DNA from: Bacteroidales bacterium
GTDB lineage: Bacteria > Bacteroidota > Bacteroidia > Bacteroidales > UBA3824
Reading direction: 5' to 3'
DNA length: 58,500 bases
NCBI GenBank assembly: GCA_017543645.1
Contig: JAFYFR010000101.1
Coordinates: 1 to 58,500 of the forward strand
The translations under genes and the position numbers were made by a program. The notes below the pieces were generated by a model. It saw nothing but the letters and a program-made list of their open reading frames with translations, was not told the origin of the DNA and searched no databases. Below, piece after piece: positions 16,050 to 25,088 of the stretch (position 1 is the stretch's first letter; each line of letters begins with the position of its first letter).

Positions 16050-17795
16050 ATGAAAAAATATAATTATTTATTGTTGCTGTCTGCTGTAACCGCTGCAACG
16101 GCCTTTACAAGCTGCGACGAAGATAAATTGGATATTCCTCAGAAAGGCGTAGCTTCTATTGAGGATTTCTACAAAACAGACGATGACGCTGAGTCTGCAT
16201 TGGTAACCGTTTATGCCGACACTTACGACAACTTCGCTTTTATGGGCGACGTTACTGGCTGGAACTACTCTCCCTATCTTGGTCTTATCAACTGGATGGG
16301 TGATGACTTGATTCTCGCCGGATCTGACGAAGGCGACTGTGTAGGCGAGCGCGAGCTTCACGACTTCCGCTACACTACATCCAACTCTGTAGTTCAGGCT
16401 GGTTACACACTTTTCTACCGTTCTATCCACAAATGTAACCTCCTTTTGAACAATATGGCCGACTTGTCGTCTCCTGTTATCGACCGCTGCAAAGCCGAGG
16501 CCCGTGTTATGCGTGCTTTCGACCACATGATGCTCGGTATCTACTGGGGTACTCCTCCTATTGTTACTGAGGTTCTTACCGGTGCTTCTCAGCCCGCAAA
16601 CTGCGAGTCTCAGGAATATTTGATGCAGTGGGTTGCTGACGAATGTGACGCTGCCCTTCCTTACTTGGAAGAACGCAAAGACGTTAACGACAAGGACGGC
16701 TGCTACAAAATTACCAAAGGTTTTGCTAACGCAGTTAAAGGTAAAGCTTTGATGTGGAAGAAAGATTATTCTGGTGCTAAGGCCGCTTTCGAGCAGGTTA
16801 TCAACTCTAACAAGTACGCTCTTGTTCCCTCTGAGGATATGTGCAAAATTGGACACTGCAACGGCAAAGGTAGCCCTGAAATCGTATTCGAGTTCAACGT
16901 TGTAGGTAGTACGACAGTTAATAACCTCGGCAACCGCCAGATGGGTAACTTCCCCTACACTTTCAACTGGCGTTATGAGTTCTTGGGCGATGGTCCCAAA
17001 GCTGACAAGCGTCTTAACAACTCTGGCTGGGGTTGGATTAATCCCGACAAGAAATGGGCTGATGACCTTATCGCTAACGACGGACTCGAGTCTGCTCGCC
17101 GCAAAGCTTGGATTCTTACCTACGACGAGCTTCTTTACAACATCGTATGGCCTTCAGACGGTAATTTCGCTGATTACGACGATGTTGCCGCTAACTTCGT
17201 ACCCGGTAGGACCGATGCGAAAGCTACCGATAAGGGTCGTGGTGTTTCTAAGGAATATTACGGCAACGGCGGATACTTCTGCTGGAGAACCGTTATGCAT
17301 GAGAAAGGTGACAACCTTGCCTTCAACTGGTGCGGTACTTGGAATGCTAACTTCACTATCATGCGTTACGCTGAAGTACTTCTTCTCTACGCTGAGGCTT
17401 GCGCTCAGTTGGGTGAGACCAGCGGCAAAGGTCTTGAAGTTCTTAACATGATTCAGAACCGTGCTAAATCTGCACACGTGTCTTCTTCGCTCAGCCTCGC
17501 AGAGGTTAAGAACGAAAAGCGTTTCGAAATGTGGCAGGATGGCTGCCGTTTTGCTGACTTGGTACGTTGGAACGACCTCGAGACTCTCAAAACAGCTGAC
17601 CATGTTATCTACATCCTCGACGACGCACTCCGTCTCGGTCAGGCTTCTGAGCACAAAGCAGTTGTTAAAGTTGACGCAGGTTCTACATTCAAAAGCAAAG
17701 GTGCAGGTTTCCAGGTTGGCAAACACGAGCTCCTTCCCTTCCCGCAGACTGTTGTTGACCTCAACAAGGCTTTGAAACAGAATCCGGGCTGGTAG
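16050..17795 (+). CDS. SusD/RagB-family surface nutrient-binding lipoprotein
   Basis: 581 residues. A lipoprotein signal (MKKYNYLLLLSAVTAATAFTSC) is followed by acidic residues (DEDK), the surface-export pattern of Bacteroidota lipoproteins. The N-terminal LDIPQKGV...DDAESALV stretch, the TPR-like helices and the C-terminal NEKRFEMWQDGCRFADLVRW and LLPFPQTVVDLNKALKQNPGW motifs are classic SusD. It caps the SusC barrel and captures ligand. It starts 21 bp after SusC and ends with a strong terminator. Confidence 0.95.
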   Translation: MKKYNYLLLLSAVTAATAFTSCDEDKLDIPQKGVASIEDFYKTDDDAESALVTVYADTYDNFAFMGDVTGWNYSPYLGLINWMGDDLILAGSDEGDCVGERELHDFRYTTSNSVVQAGYTLFYRSIHKCNLLLNNMADLSSPVIDRCKAEARVMRAFDHMMLGIYWGTPPIVTEVLTGASQPANCESQEYLMQWVADECDAALPYLEERKDVNDKDGCYKITKGFANAVKGKALMWKKDYSGAKAAFEQVINSNKYALVPSEDMCKIGHCNGKGSPEIVFEFNVVGSTTVNNLGNRQMGNFPYTFNWRYEFLGDGPKADKRLNNSGWGWINPDKKWADDLIANDGLESARRKAWILTYDELLYNIVWPSDGNFADYDDVAANFVPGRTDAKATDKGRGVSKEYYGNGGYFCWRTVMHEKGDNLAFNWCGTWNANFTIMRYAEVLLLYAEACAQLGETSGKGLEVLNMIQNRAKSAHVSSSLSLAEVKNEKRFEMWQDGCRFADLVRWNDLETLKTADHVIYILDDALRLGQASEHKAVVKVDAGSTFKSKGAGFQVGKHELLPFPQTVVDLNKALKQNPGW

Positions 17796-17859
17796 TAGTA
17801 AGTAGAAAGGTATAATATTCCTTGGTAATATTGGTAATATTGAAACCTTAATAAAACAG

Positions 17860-17890
17860 CCCGCCGCAGATTTCCTGCGGCGGGTTTTTT
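17860..17890 (+). terminator. Terminator of the first SusC/SusD operon
   Basis: A 10-bp perfect GC-rich stem (CCCGCCGCAG / CTGCGGCGGG), 5-nt loop, then six T. A textbook intrinsic terminator 64 bp after the SusD stop. Confidence 0.9.
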
Positions 17891-18240
17891 ATGTGTTTTG
17901 TGCTTTCGCCTCCTGTTTTGTACCTTTTTTCCTCCCTTTCTTTTCTTTTTCGTGTTTGTTATATTCCAGTTCATACTTTTCATTTTTGTCTTTCGCATTT
18001 ATTCTTCTTTTTTTCCCATATTATCTTTATTGTACTTTATATCTTTACTGTTTCCATACTGTCCCATGTTTTATTCTGCCAGTTTTTTCCCCATTACACC
18101 TTTATTATTATATATTGTCTTTTATTGTTTACATATCCATTCTCTATGTAATAACCATTTTTTAACATTCTTTTTCAAATTATAACTTTTTTAAATTTTG
18201 GATTTATGCTTTTTTGTTTTAAAATTTAAAAAAATCCCGC
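17891..18240. other. Polypyrimidine, gene-free stretch between the two SusC/SusD operons
   Basis: About 290 bases in which the plus strand is nearly all T and C with few purines (up to about 18180). Because T/C-rich DNA has few stop codons, three overlapping plus-strand frames stay open for 86-95 codons, but they are Phe/Leu/Ser/Tyr-only and carry no sign of being genes. Confidence 0.5.
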
Positions 18241-18244
18241 TTTG

Positions 18245-18278
18245 TTACATTTTCACAACTCATAGTTACATTTTCTAA
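18245..18278 (+). promoter_or_regulatory. Direct-repeat site upstream of the second SusC gene
   Basis: TTACATTTTCACA starts at 18245 and TTACATTTTCTAA at 18266, again exactly 21 bp apart, and again 57 bp from the second copy to the TAAGTTTG box (18323). Both spacings equal those at the first SusC promoter although the surrounding sequence has diverged. Confidence 0.6.
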
Positions 18279-18297
18279 AATAATACGTTTGTGCGCT

Positions 18298-18330
18298 TTT
18301 GAATTTTGTTGTCAGTTTTGTTTAAGTTTG
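18298..18330 (+). promoter_or_regulatory. Promoter of the second SusC/SusD operon
   Basis: TTTG at 18298-18301 and TAAGTTTG at 18323-18330, with a 21-bp spacer. The leader to the ATG at 18530 is about 190 bases. Its last ~50 bases are nearly identical to those before the first SusC gene, including an ATTCA / TGAAT inverted pair just upstream of the start. Confidence 0.55.
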
Positions 18331-18529
18331 TGTGTATCGCTAAGGATGCGGTAATGAATTCAAAAGAAAAATTTTACAAACACTTAATATATTAACTAAA
18401 AATTCTAAAATAACTATGACATAAGAAAAGAAAACAAACAAGCAGGTTGGGACACCTTAAGCATATTTTGCTATTAAACTCCAAAACTTAAATCGATTCA
18501 TTTTTATTAACTGAATTAAAGTATTTTTT

Positions 18530-21500
18530 ATGAGACAATTTTTTTTATTGGGACTTTTAACATTATTGTTCCCGTTTGCTCTGAGCGCACAGAACATCAC
18601 TGTTTCCGGCAAGGTGTTAGATGCCTCTTCAAATGAGCCTTTGATTGGTGTTACCGTTGTTCAGACGGGAACACAGAACGGAACCATCACCGACATTGAC
18701 GGTAACTATACAATTAGCTGTCCGGGTGATGCGTCACTAACATTTTCCTACATCGGTTATGTTACTCAGACCGTTTATGTTAATGGAAAATCTGACCTTC
18801 CTGTTTACCTCAACACAGACGACAAGACTCTCGACGAGATTGTGGTTGTAGGTTACGGTACACAGCGTAAGAGTGACCTTACTGGTTCGGTAGCTTCAGT
18901 TGCGGAAGATGACCTGAAAAACCGCTCCACAACAGACGCTGGCGCAGCCCTCCAAGGTAAAGTATCAGGTGTTCAAATTTTGAATCAATCTGGTGCTCCT
19001 GGTGAAGGCGCACACATCCGTGTTCGTGGTTACTCTTCTAACTCTGGTAGCATCGGACCCCTTTTGATCGTTGACGGTTTGAAAGTAGACAACATCCAGT
19101 ACCTCGACCCCTCTATGATTCAGTCGATGGAGGTTTTGAAAGACGCTGCTTCTGCTGCTATCTACGGTGCTCAGGCTGGTAACGGTGTTATTCTTATCAC
19201 AACCAAGAACGGTAGCAAAGGTAATGCTCAGATTACTTACGAAGGCAAGTTTATCAACCAGCGTCTCGGCAAAAAGGCAGAACTTTTCGAAGGTGCTGAA
19301 TATGTTGAATATCAACGCGCCATCGGCCAGATGACCGACGAAATATGGGACGCTCTCGGTTATAAAAACGGAGAATACTACAACTGGTTCGACGCCGTAT
19401 TTGAGCCGAGCTGGGCACAGCAGCACTCTATCACAATGCAGGGCGGTAACGACAAGGGTCACTTCCTCACATCTTTGAACTATGTTTGGAACGACGGTAT
19501 TGTTAAAGGTGGTAAAGACACATACCTCCGTATCACCGGTCAGGTAAACGCCGACTACAACATCAAGAGTTGGTTAAGCGTTCAGACCAACAACTCTATT
19601 GAGAAATGGAGCAGAAAGTCAGTTTCGAGTGCATCCTACGGTTCGCTGCTCAACTCTGTAATGTCGCTTGACCCCCTCACTCCCGCTTATTACACAAGCG
19701 TAGACCAGTTGGAATCAGGTCAGCGCAGCCAGCTCGAGGCTGGTGCTAACGTTCCGCGCGACCCCAGCCACAACAACGACTTCTATGCCGTATCTAAATA
19801 TCTTACCGAGGCTACTGGTAACCCCTTGTATCAGAGAGATAAAACAGACGCAACCAATGGTGGCTACACATTGCGTGGTATGTCTGCTTTTAACTTGAAA
19901 CCCATCGACGGTTTGGTTATCACATCGCGTTTCGGTTACAGACTTTCACAGAGTTCTTCTCACAACTATACTAAACCTTACTACCTTACTGGTATGGCTA
20001 ACAGCACCAAGTACAATATCTCGGCTAACGTCAACACTGGTTTCTACTATCAGTTCGAAAACTTTGTAAACTACAACAAGACTTTCGCTCAGAAGCACAA
20101 TGTAGGCGTAATGATTGGTATGTCTTACGAGGAGAACAGCTCCGACAATGCAAGCATATCTTCTGAAGAAGTTGACATTCTCCAAGGTTACGAGCGCAAC
20201 TTCCAGTACATCCACTATTTGAAGTCAGACGCTCCCAAGACTGTTGACAACAACCCTGGTTACAATGCTAATATGGCTTACTTCGGTCGTTTGACCTATA
20301 GCTACGACAACCGTTATTCTGCACAGTTCAACTTCCGCGCTGACGCCTTTGACTCTTCAAAACTTTCGAAAGATGCCCGCTGGGGTAAATTCCCCTCGTT
20401 CTCTTTGGGATGGACAATCAGCAACGAAAGCTTCATCAAAGACAACATCTCTACCGATGTTCTCTCTTTCTTAAAAGTTCGTGGTTCATGGGGACGCAAC
20501 GGTAACATTAACGTTCTTAGCGGTTATCCTTATGCTACTTCTATCGCGCTCAAAGCGGATTGGTATCAGTTCGACCCGGATAATGCAAAGAATGTAGGGT
20601 TTGGTTCAAGGCCTGAAGGTCTTGCCAACCCCGATTTGAAATGGGAAACATCTGAGCAGATTGACTTAGGTTTGGATGCCCGCTTCTTGAACAACAGACT
20701 TACTTTTGGTTTCGACTACTTCAAGAAGACCACAAAAGACCTCCTTATCCAGAACAAACCTCTCCCAGAGGTAGGTGTTAAAAATGCTTGGATTAACGCT
20801 GGTAAAGTTGAAAACAAAGGTCTTGAGTTCGAGGTTGGTTGGAAAGACCAACTCGGTGATTTCCAATACAGCATCAATGCAAACCTCTCTACACTTAAGA
20901 ATGAAGTTAAAGAGATGCCCGCTACAATGGACCACCTTGAGGGTACTGGCGGCGGTGTAAGCGGTCTTAACTACAAAGTTCACACTCGTTTTGAAGAAGG
21001 TCGTCCTATCTGGTACTTCTATGGTTACAAACTGGCTCGCATCAATGAAGCCGACGGTAAACCCATCTACGTTACAGGCAATGGTCAAAGTGTAACAGAT
21101 GCTCCTACCGATAACGACCGTCAGTATATCGGATCTGCAATTCCTGACGCTACATACGGTCTCACTCTCAATTTGGAATACAAAGGTTTCGACTTCACAA
21201 TGTTCGGCACAGGCTCTATACACAACAAGATTTTCTCGTTGCTCTATTCTGCCGACCGTTCGAGAACCAACTGCCTGAAGCTCTATTATGAGGACTCTTG
21301 GACTCCTGAACGTAAGAATGCTAAATACGCTAATTCTGCTATAGTTGCAGGTGACTGGACATACTGGAGCTCGGATGTTTCTGTATTCGATGGTTCTTAC
21401 TTCAAATTCAAACAGATTCAGTTAGGTTACACTATTCCTAAGCACATTTCAGAAAAAGCCCTTATCAGCAACTGCCGTCTGTATGTATCACTTGACGATT

Positions 21501-21634
21501 TCTTCACAATCACCAAGTATCCCGGTTGCGACCCCGAAACAGCTACTACTACAAATCAGAAAGATATGGGCTACGACGCTGGTACTTACCCCACCACCAA
21601 GAAAGTTATCTTCGGTGTTAGTGTAACATTCTAA
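18530..21634 (+). CDS. SusC/RagA-family TonB-dependent outer-membrane transporter, second copy
   Basis: 1034 residues. Same architecture as the first: signal peptide, regulatory-like beta domain, DEIVVVGYGTQRKSDLTGSV, plug, barrel, C-terminal VIFGVSVTF. The signal peptide is identical and the first ~130 residues nearly so. Several barrel blocks also match (for example NFRADAFDSSKL), while loops such as residues 230-330 and 390-480 have diverged, which suggests a different ligand. Duplication of a whole promoter-SusC-SusD unit is the simplest explanation. Confidence 0.95.
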   Translation: MRQFFLLGLLTLLFPFALSAQNITVSGKVLDASSNEPLIGVTVVQTGTQNGTITDIDGNYTISCPGDASLTFSYIGYVTQTVYVNGKSDLPVYLNTDDKTLDEIVVVGYGTQRKSDLTGSVASVAEDDLKNRSTTDAGAALQGKVSGVQILNQSGAPGEGAHIRVRGYSSNSGSIGPLLIVDGLKVDNIQYLDPSMIQSMEVLKDAASAAIYGAQAGNGVILITTKNGSKGNAQITYEGKFINQRLGKKAELFEGAEYVEYQRAIGQMTDEIWDALGYKNGEYYNWFDAVFEPSWAQQHSITMQGGNDKGHFLTSLNYVWNDGIVKGGKDTYLRITGQVNADYNIKSWLSVQTNNSIEKWSRKSVSSASYGSLLNSVMSLDPLTPAYYTSVDQLESGQRSQLEAGANVPRDPSHNNDFYAVSKYLTEATGNPLYQRDKTDATNGGYTLRGMSAFNLKPIDGLVITSRFGYRLSQSSSHNYTKPYYLTGMANSTKYNISANVNTGFYYQFENFVNYNKTFAQKHNVGVMIGMSYEENSSDNASISSEEVDILQGYERNFQYIHYLKSDAPKTVDNNPGYNANMAYFGRLTYSYDNRYSAQFNFRADAFDSSKLSKDARWGKFPSFSLGWTISNESFIKDNISTDVLSFLKVRGSWGRNGNINVLSGYPYATSIALKADWYQFDPDNAKNVGFGSRPEGLANPDLKWETSEQIDLGLDARFLNNRLTFGFDYFKKTTKDLLIQNKPLPEVGVKNAWINAGKVENKGLEFEVGWKDQLGDFQYSINANLSTLKNEVKEMPATMDHLEGTGGGVSGLNYKVHTRFEEGRPIWYFYGYKLARINEADGKPIYVTGNGQSVTDAPTDNDRQYIGSAIPDATYGLTLNLEYKGFDFTMFGTGSIHNKIFSLLYSADRSRTNCLKLYYEDSWTPERKNAKYANSAIVAGDWTYWSSDVSVFDGSYFKFKQIQLGYTIPKHISEKALISNCRLYVSLDDFFTITKYPGCDPETATTTNQKDMGYDAGTYPTTKKVIFGVSVTF

Positions 21635-21660
21635 TTAACAATTTTTTAAAGCTAATTTTT

Positions 21661-23358
21661 ATGAAGAAGATATTAATTTCAACATTAGTCGCGTCTGCAT
21701 TCCTTTTTTCGGCTTGCGAAGACAATCTTGATATACCCCAGAAAGGTGTAACGTCGATTGATAATTTCTATAAGACAGACGAAGACGCAGAAGAGGCTTT
21801 GGTTTCTGCTTACACAGGTTTTATTTGGAACGTGTGCGGATTCGAAGCCGGATATATTTACGTTCCCACATATCAGGTCTCTGTTCAATGTGGTGATGAC
21901 TTGTTTGCCGCAGGTTCGAATTTCGGCGACAATGATAATATTTATTGTCTCAACGAATTCCGCTTTGATGCTGGTAACGGCACTATCCAGAATGCGTATC
22001 AAAACTACTATTACGCAATGTACTATTCAAATCTTGTAATCGACCATTTCAAAGACAGTCCTTCTTCAAAAGCCAAGAAATATGTTGCTGAGGCAAGAGT
22101 ACTCCGTGCCTATATGCACATGATGCTCGCTTTGGGCTGGGGTAATCCTCCCAAGATTGACCACGTTCTTGGCGGTGGTGACCTTCCTGAAAACTGTGAG
22201 TTTGAAGACTTGTTGACTTGGTGCGCCGAAGAGTGCGAGGCAGCAGCTGCTGATTTGGATGAGAGAAAAGGTCCTTCCGACAAAGCTGGTGCAGCCAAAG
22301 TAACCAAAGGTTTTGCATGGGGCGTTGCCGGTAAATGCTGGTTGTATATCGACAAATGGGACAAAGCTAAAGAAAATCTCAAGAAAGTAATCACTTCTGG
22401 TAAGTATCAGCTTGTTCCCGGAGCACGTTACGCAGAGAACTTCCACGTTGAAGGTGACCTCAACGAGGAGAAAATTTTCGAAGCCAATATCGCTTACGAT
22501 AAGGACCTTAAAAATTTGGACAACCGTACCACATGGATGCAGACTAACCTTTGGGGCTGGCGTTCAGACCACATGAATTATCGCGTTAACCAAAATGAAT
22601 ACACTGGTATTGACGGTTGGGGAGGTTGTGGTGTTCCCAAGTCGTTTGCCGACGAGTTTGTTGCTAACGATGGTTTAGACTCTTACCGCTTGAATGCATC
22701 TATCATCTCTATCGAAGACCTTATGTACGGCAAACTTCAGGTTTGGAAACCTATCCAAGGCATGTCTCTCGATGAAATCAAAAAGAGCGACAAAATCGGT
22801 TTAACCGCACTTGGTCTCTACGGACAGTCTAAGTACCTCATGCTCAAGAAACAGCCAAAAGCTTCAGACATGAAGAATCCTGGTGATAATCACAGCATGG
22901 CGAACCACACTATTATGCGTTATGCCGAAGTACTTCTAATGTATGCTGAGGCTTGTATTCAATCTGGTGATCAAGCCGAGGCTAAGAAATACATCAACGA
23001 GATTCAGGAGCGCGCTGGTTCTAAGACCATCAGCGCAACTGTTGACATGAACGTTCTCAAACGTGAGAAAAAACTCGAAATGTGGCTCGAAGGCTGCCGC
23101 TATTACGATATGCGTCACTGGGAAGATTGGGATCTCGCTAAGAAAGCTGGTAAGGAAGTTACATCCCTCTACGACAAACTTTCACGTCCCATTAAGGCTG
23201 GTGACAAAGTCATCGAAGATGGCGAGCGTTTCTACACTATCCTTGATAACTCCCACCAAGTACCTCCAGATGGTTGGTCTGAAAAGTTCAGATGGTTCCC
23301 CTTCCCTTCAACTGTAGTTTCAATTAACCCCAACCTCAAACAGCACGAAGGATGGTAG
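21661..23358 (+). CDS. SusD/RagB-family surface nutrient-binding lipoprotein, second copy
   Basis: 565 residues. Lipoprotein signal (MKKILISTLVASAFLFSAC) then ED and the same LDIPQKGV start as the first SusD. Conserved ends include KREKKLEMWLEGCRYYDMRHW and WFPFPSTVVSINPNLKQHEGW. Beyond these the sequence is well diverged from the first SusD, as expected for ligand-binding surfaces. It begins 26 bp after SusC. Confidence 0.95.
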   Translation: MKKILISTLVASAFLFSACEDNLDIPQKGVTSIDNFYKTDEDAEEALVSAYTGFIWNVCGFEAGYIYVPTYQVSVQCGDDLFAAGSNFGDNDNIYCLNEFRFDAGNGTIQNAYQNYYYAMYYSNLVIDHFKDSPSSKAKKYVAEARVLRAYMHMMLALGWGNPPKIDHVLGGGDLPENCEFEDLLTWCAEECEAAAADLDERKGPSDKAGAAKVTKGFAWGVAGKCWLYIDKWDKAKENLKKVITSGKYQLVPGARYAENFHVEGDLNEEKIFEANIAYDKDLKNLDNRTTWMQTNLWGWRSDHMNYRVNQNEYTGIDGWGGCGVPKSFADEFVANDGLDSYRLNASIISIEDLMYGKLQVWKPIQGMSLDEIKKSDKIGLTALGLYGQSKYLMLKKQPKASDMKNPGDNHSMANHTIMRYAEVLLMYAEACIQSGDQAEAKKYINEIQERAGSKTISATVDMNVLKREKKLEMWLEGCRYYDMRHWEDWDLAKKAGKEVTSLYDKLSRPIKAGDKVIEDGERFYTILDNSHQVPPDGWSEKFRWFPFPSTVVSINPNLKQHEGW

Positions 23359-23402
23359 TAGTTTTGTGGACGTAGTGCCACTTGCTAAATTATAAGTAAA
23401 TG

Positions 23403-23437
23403 CCTCCGGCGGATATAGTTCTGCCGGAGGTTTTTTT
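23403..23437 (+). terminator. Terminator of the second SusC/SusD operon
   Basis: An 8-bp GC-rich stem (CCTCCGGC / GCCGGAGG), 12-nt loop, then seven T. It lies 44 bp after SusD and just before the convergent ATPase gene. Confidence 0.85.
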
Positions 23438-23460
23438 ATTATGGCGCTAACAAATATTAA

Positions 23461-24789
23461 TCAACCCAACAAGTTATCTATTACTCCTGCTAAATAGTAT
23501 GGAATGTTATTAAGCTGGTAAACTTTACCTTTGGGAGTTTTTACTGTATCTTGTCTAAACTCGCCGGCGTAAAGTCGTATGGCAATTTCACCTTTAAAGC
23601 TGTCCATAAAAGTGTGTAATGATTTGAGATGTCCGGTGGGGCCTGATTTGACTTCTATTGGCATTGTTTCTCCGTTGATAATATCAAGGAAATCCAACTC
23701 GCATGAGGAATCTTTTTTCTCCGAAACCCAAAACAGAGGTTTTGCCATCATTGAAGTTTTTTTTGCAAGCAATTCTTGTCCCACAATATGCTCTATAATA
23801 TGTCCCCGATAAACGCTGCTGAGATCCTGTGTCCCGAACACTTCTTTTTGTAAATGAGCCATATAGTTCAATAGTCCTGTGTCTATTACTTGAAGTCGCG
23901 GGCTTTTTTTAATGTCTGGAATAAATGGTAGTTCTGTTTGAGTTGTGGGGTAAACGAGATGAATGAGCATCGCTTTTTCTATTGTTCTAAGAGCTTCGCC
24001 AATTTCTCTTGACGAATATGTTGAATTGCCGAACCCAGCGAATTTAATTCTGCTACCAGCTTCAACAAACACAGATTTGATAGTATGCCGCATAATGTTT
24101 GCTGATGAAGAATTTTTAGCGTATTTTTCTACATCATTGAGATATGTGCCTATCAATGAGTCAAAAACAGGCGATAGTGCCACAATATCCTTTTGCTTGG
24201 AAAACCTGTAAACTATTTCCGGCATTCCTCCTATTAAAGTGTAGGTGTGAAATAATTTTTTAAGCTTTTCATGTGCAATATTGTCGAATGGCACTTTTTC
24301 GTAGTATTCCAAGGCTGTCGTTTCGTCCATCGCGTACAAAAATTCTCTGAAAGACAATGGTCTTAATACTTTATATTCCACTCTTCCAACGGGAAAACTG
24401 ATTTTATTGTCGAATAATGATTCGAGTAGCGACCCGGCAGAAATAACGCAGTATTGCGGATATTTTTCGTAAAAATATCGGAGCATATTCAATGCTTGGG
24501 GTACTTCTTGTATTTCGTCAATAAAGATTAATGTATCATTGATGTTTTTAAGTTTATTGCTTTCCAAAAAAATTGCCTCTATCAACTGGTCTATATCTCT
24601 AAACTTCAAAAAGATGTTTTTGGACGTTTCTTCTTCTAAGTTGAGATAGATATATTGTTGGAACTCTTTACCGAACATATTTACCACCGTGGTTTTGCCT
24701 GTTTGTCTTGCTCCCCTAAGGACTAATGGCTTGCGGAATTCATCTGATTTCCACGTTCTTAACTCTTTTATTATTTCTCTTTTAATCAT
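23461..24789 (-). CDS. AAA_14/DUF4143 family ATPase
   Basis: 442 residues. Walker A GARQTGKT at 26-33, Walker B TLIFIDEIQE with DE at 91-92, sensor SAGSLLES, then a winged-helix-like middle and a C-terminal DUF4143 domain with the nuclease-like ELDFLDIINGETMPIEVK motif (D...ExK). The family is widespread in Bacteroidota and its role is not settled. Its promoter region carries three copies of a 33-bp repeat (24827-24914). A second, diverged ATPase of the same family lies opposite. Confidence 0.9.
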   Translation of the reverse strand: MIKREIIKELRTWKSDEFRKPLVLRGARQTGKTTVVNMFGKEFQQYIYLNLEEETSKNIFLKFRDIDQLIEAIFLESNKLKNINDTLIFIDEIQEVPQALNMLRYFYEKYPQYCVISAGSLLESLFDNKISFPVGRVEYKVLRPLSFREFLYAMDETTALEYYEKVPFDNIAHEKLKKLFHTYTLIGGMPEIVYRFSKQKDIVALSPVFDSLIGTYLNDVEKYAKNSSSANIMRHTIKSVFVEAGSRIKFAGFGNSTYSSREIGEALRTIEKAMLIHLVYPTTQTELPFIPDIKKSPRLQVIDTGLLNYMAHLQKEVFGTQDLSSVYRGHIIEHIVGQELLAKKTSMMAKPLFWVSEKKDSSCELDFLDIINGETMPIEVKSGPTGHLKSLHTFMDSFKGEIAIRLYAGEFRQDTVKTPKGKVYQLNNIPYYLAGVIDNLLG

Positions 24790-24826
24790 AGTGCATTTAC
24801 TTTATACCGCAAAATTACAAAAAACT

Positions 24827-24914
24827 TTGCACATTTCGGAGGTAACTTTTGATTAATTTTTGCACATTTCGGGGGTATCTTTTGGATAATTATTGCACAT
24901 TTCGGGGGTAACTG
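24827..24914. repeat. Three-copy tandem repeat, period 33 bp, upstream of the minus-strand ATPase
   Basis: TTGCACATTTCGG begins at 24827, 24860 and 24893. The shared unit is TTGCACATTTCGGGGGTAAC followed by a T-rich part; copy 1 has GGAGG and the third copy fades after about 20 bases. It sits 38-125 bp upstream of the ATPase start and overlaps its likely promoter (minus-strand TAATTTTG at 24810-24817). Confidence 0.8.
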
Positions 24915-25005
24915 CTAAGTTTGATTACTAATTTTTTTTTGTTTTTTTTTTATTATTTATATTACTCTGATTTTTAGTTGTTTAAGTGTGTTTTTTACTA
25001 AAAAT

Positions 25006-25087
25006 CTTTGGAATGGTGTAAAAGTTGTTTGGAAAAATCCTTGGAATGGTGTAATTTTGGGCAAAATAAATCTTTGGAATGGTGTAA
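25006..25087. repeat. Three-copy tandem repeat, period 33 bp, upstream of the plus-strand ATPase
   Basis: TTGGAATGGTGTAA occurs at 25008, 25041 and 25074, exactly 33 bp apart; the last ends two bases before the ATG at 25089. Each is preceded by an A/C/T-rich AATC or ATCC. The frame through the array is open and in frame with the ATPase (an 11-residue repeat around LEWC), but there is no ATG inside it, so it is more likely a control site. Confidence 0.8.
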
Positions 25088-25088
25088 T

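Noticed and set aside
17891..18185. Three overlapping plus-strand frames of 86-95 codons
   Set aside because: They come from a T/C-rich tract with few stop codons; their products would be almost only Phe, Leu, Ser and Tyr.
24827..25087. A CRISPR array
   Set aside because: Only three copies per array, spacers that are alike and short, and no cas genes; phased binding sites fit better.
25008..25088. N-terminal extension of the plus-strand ATPase (LEWC repeats)
   Set aside because: It needs a TTG start and encodes only the DNA repeat; the ATG at 25089 gives the family's normal start.
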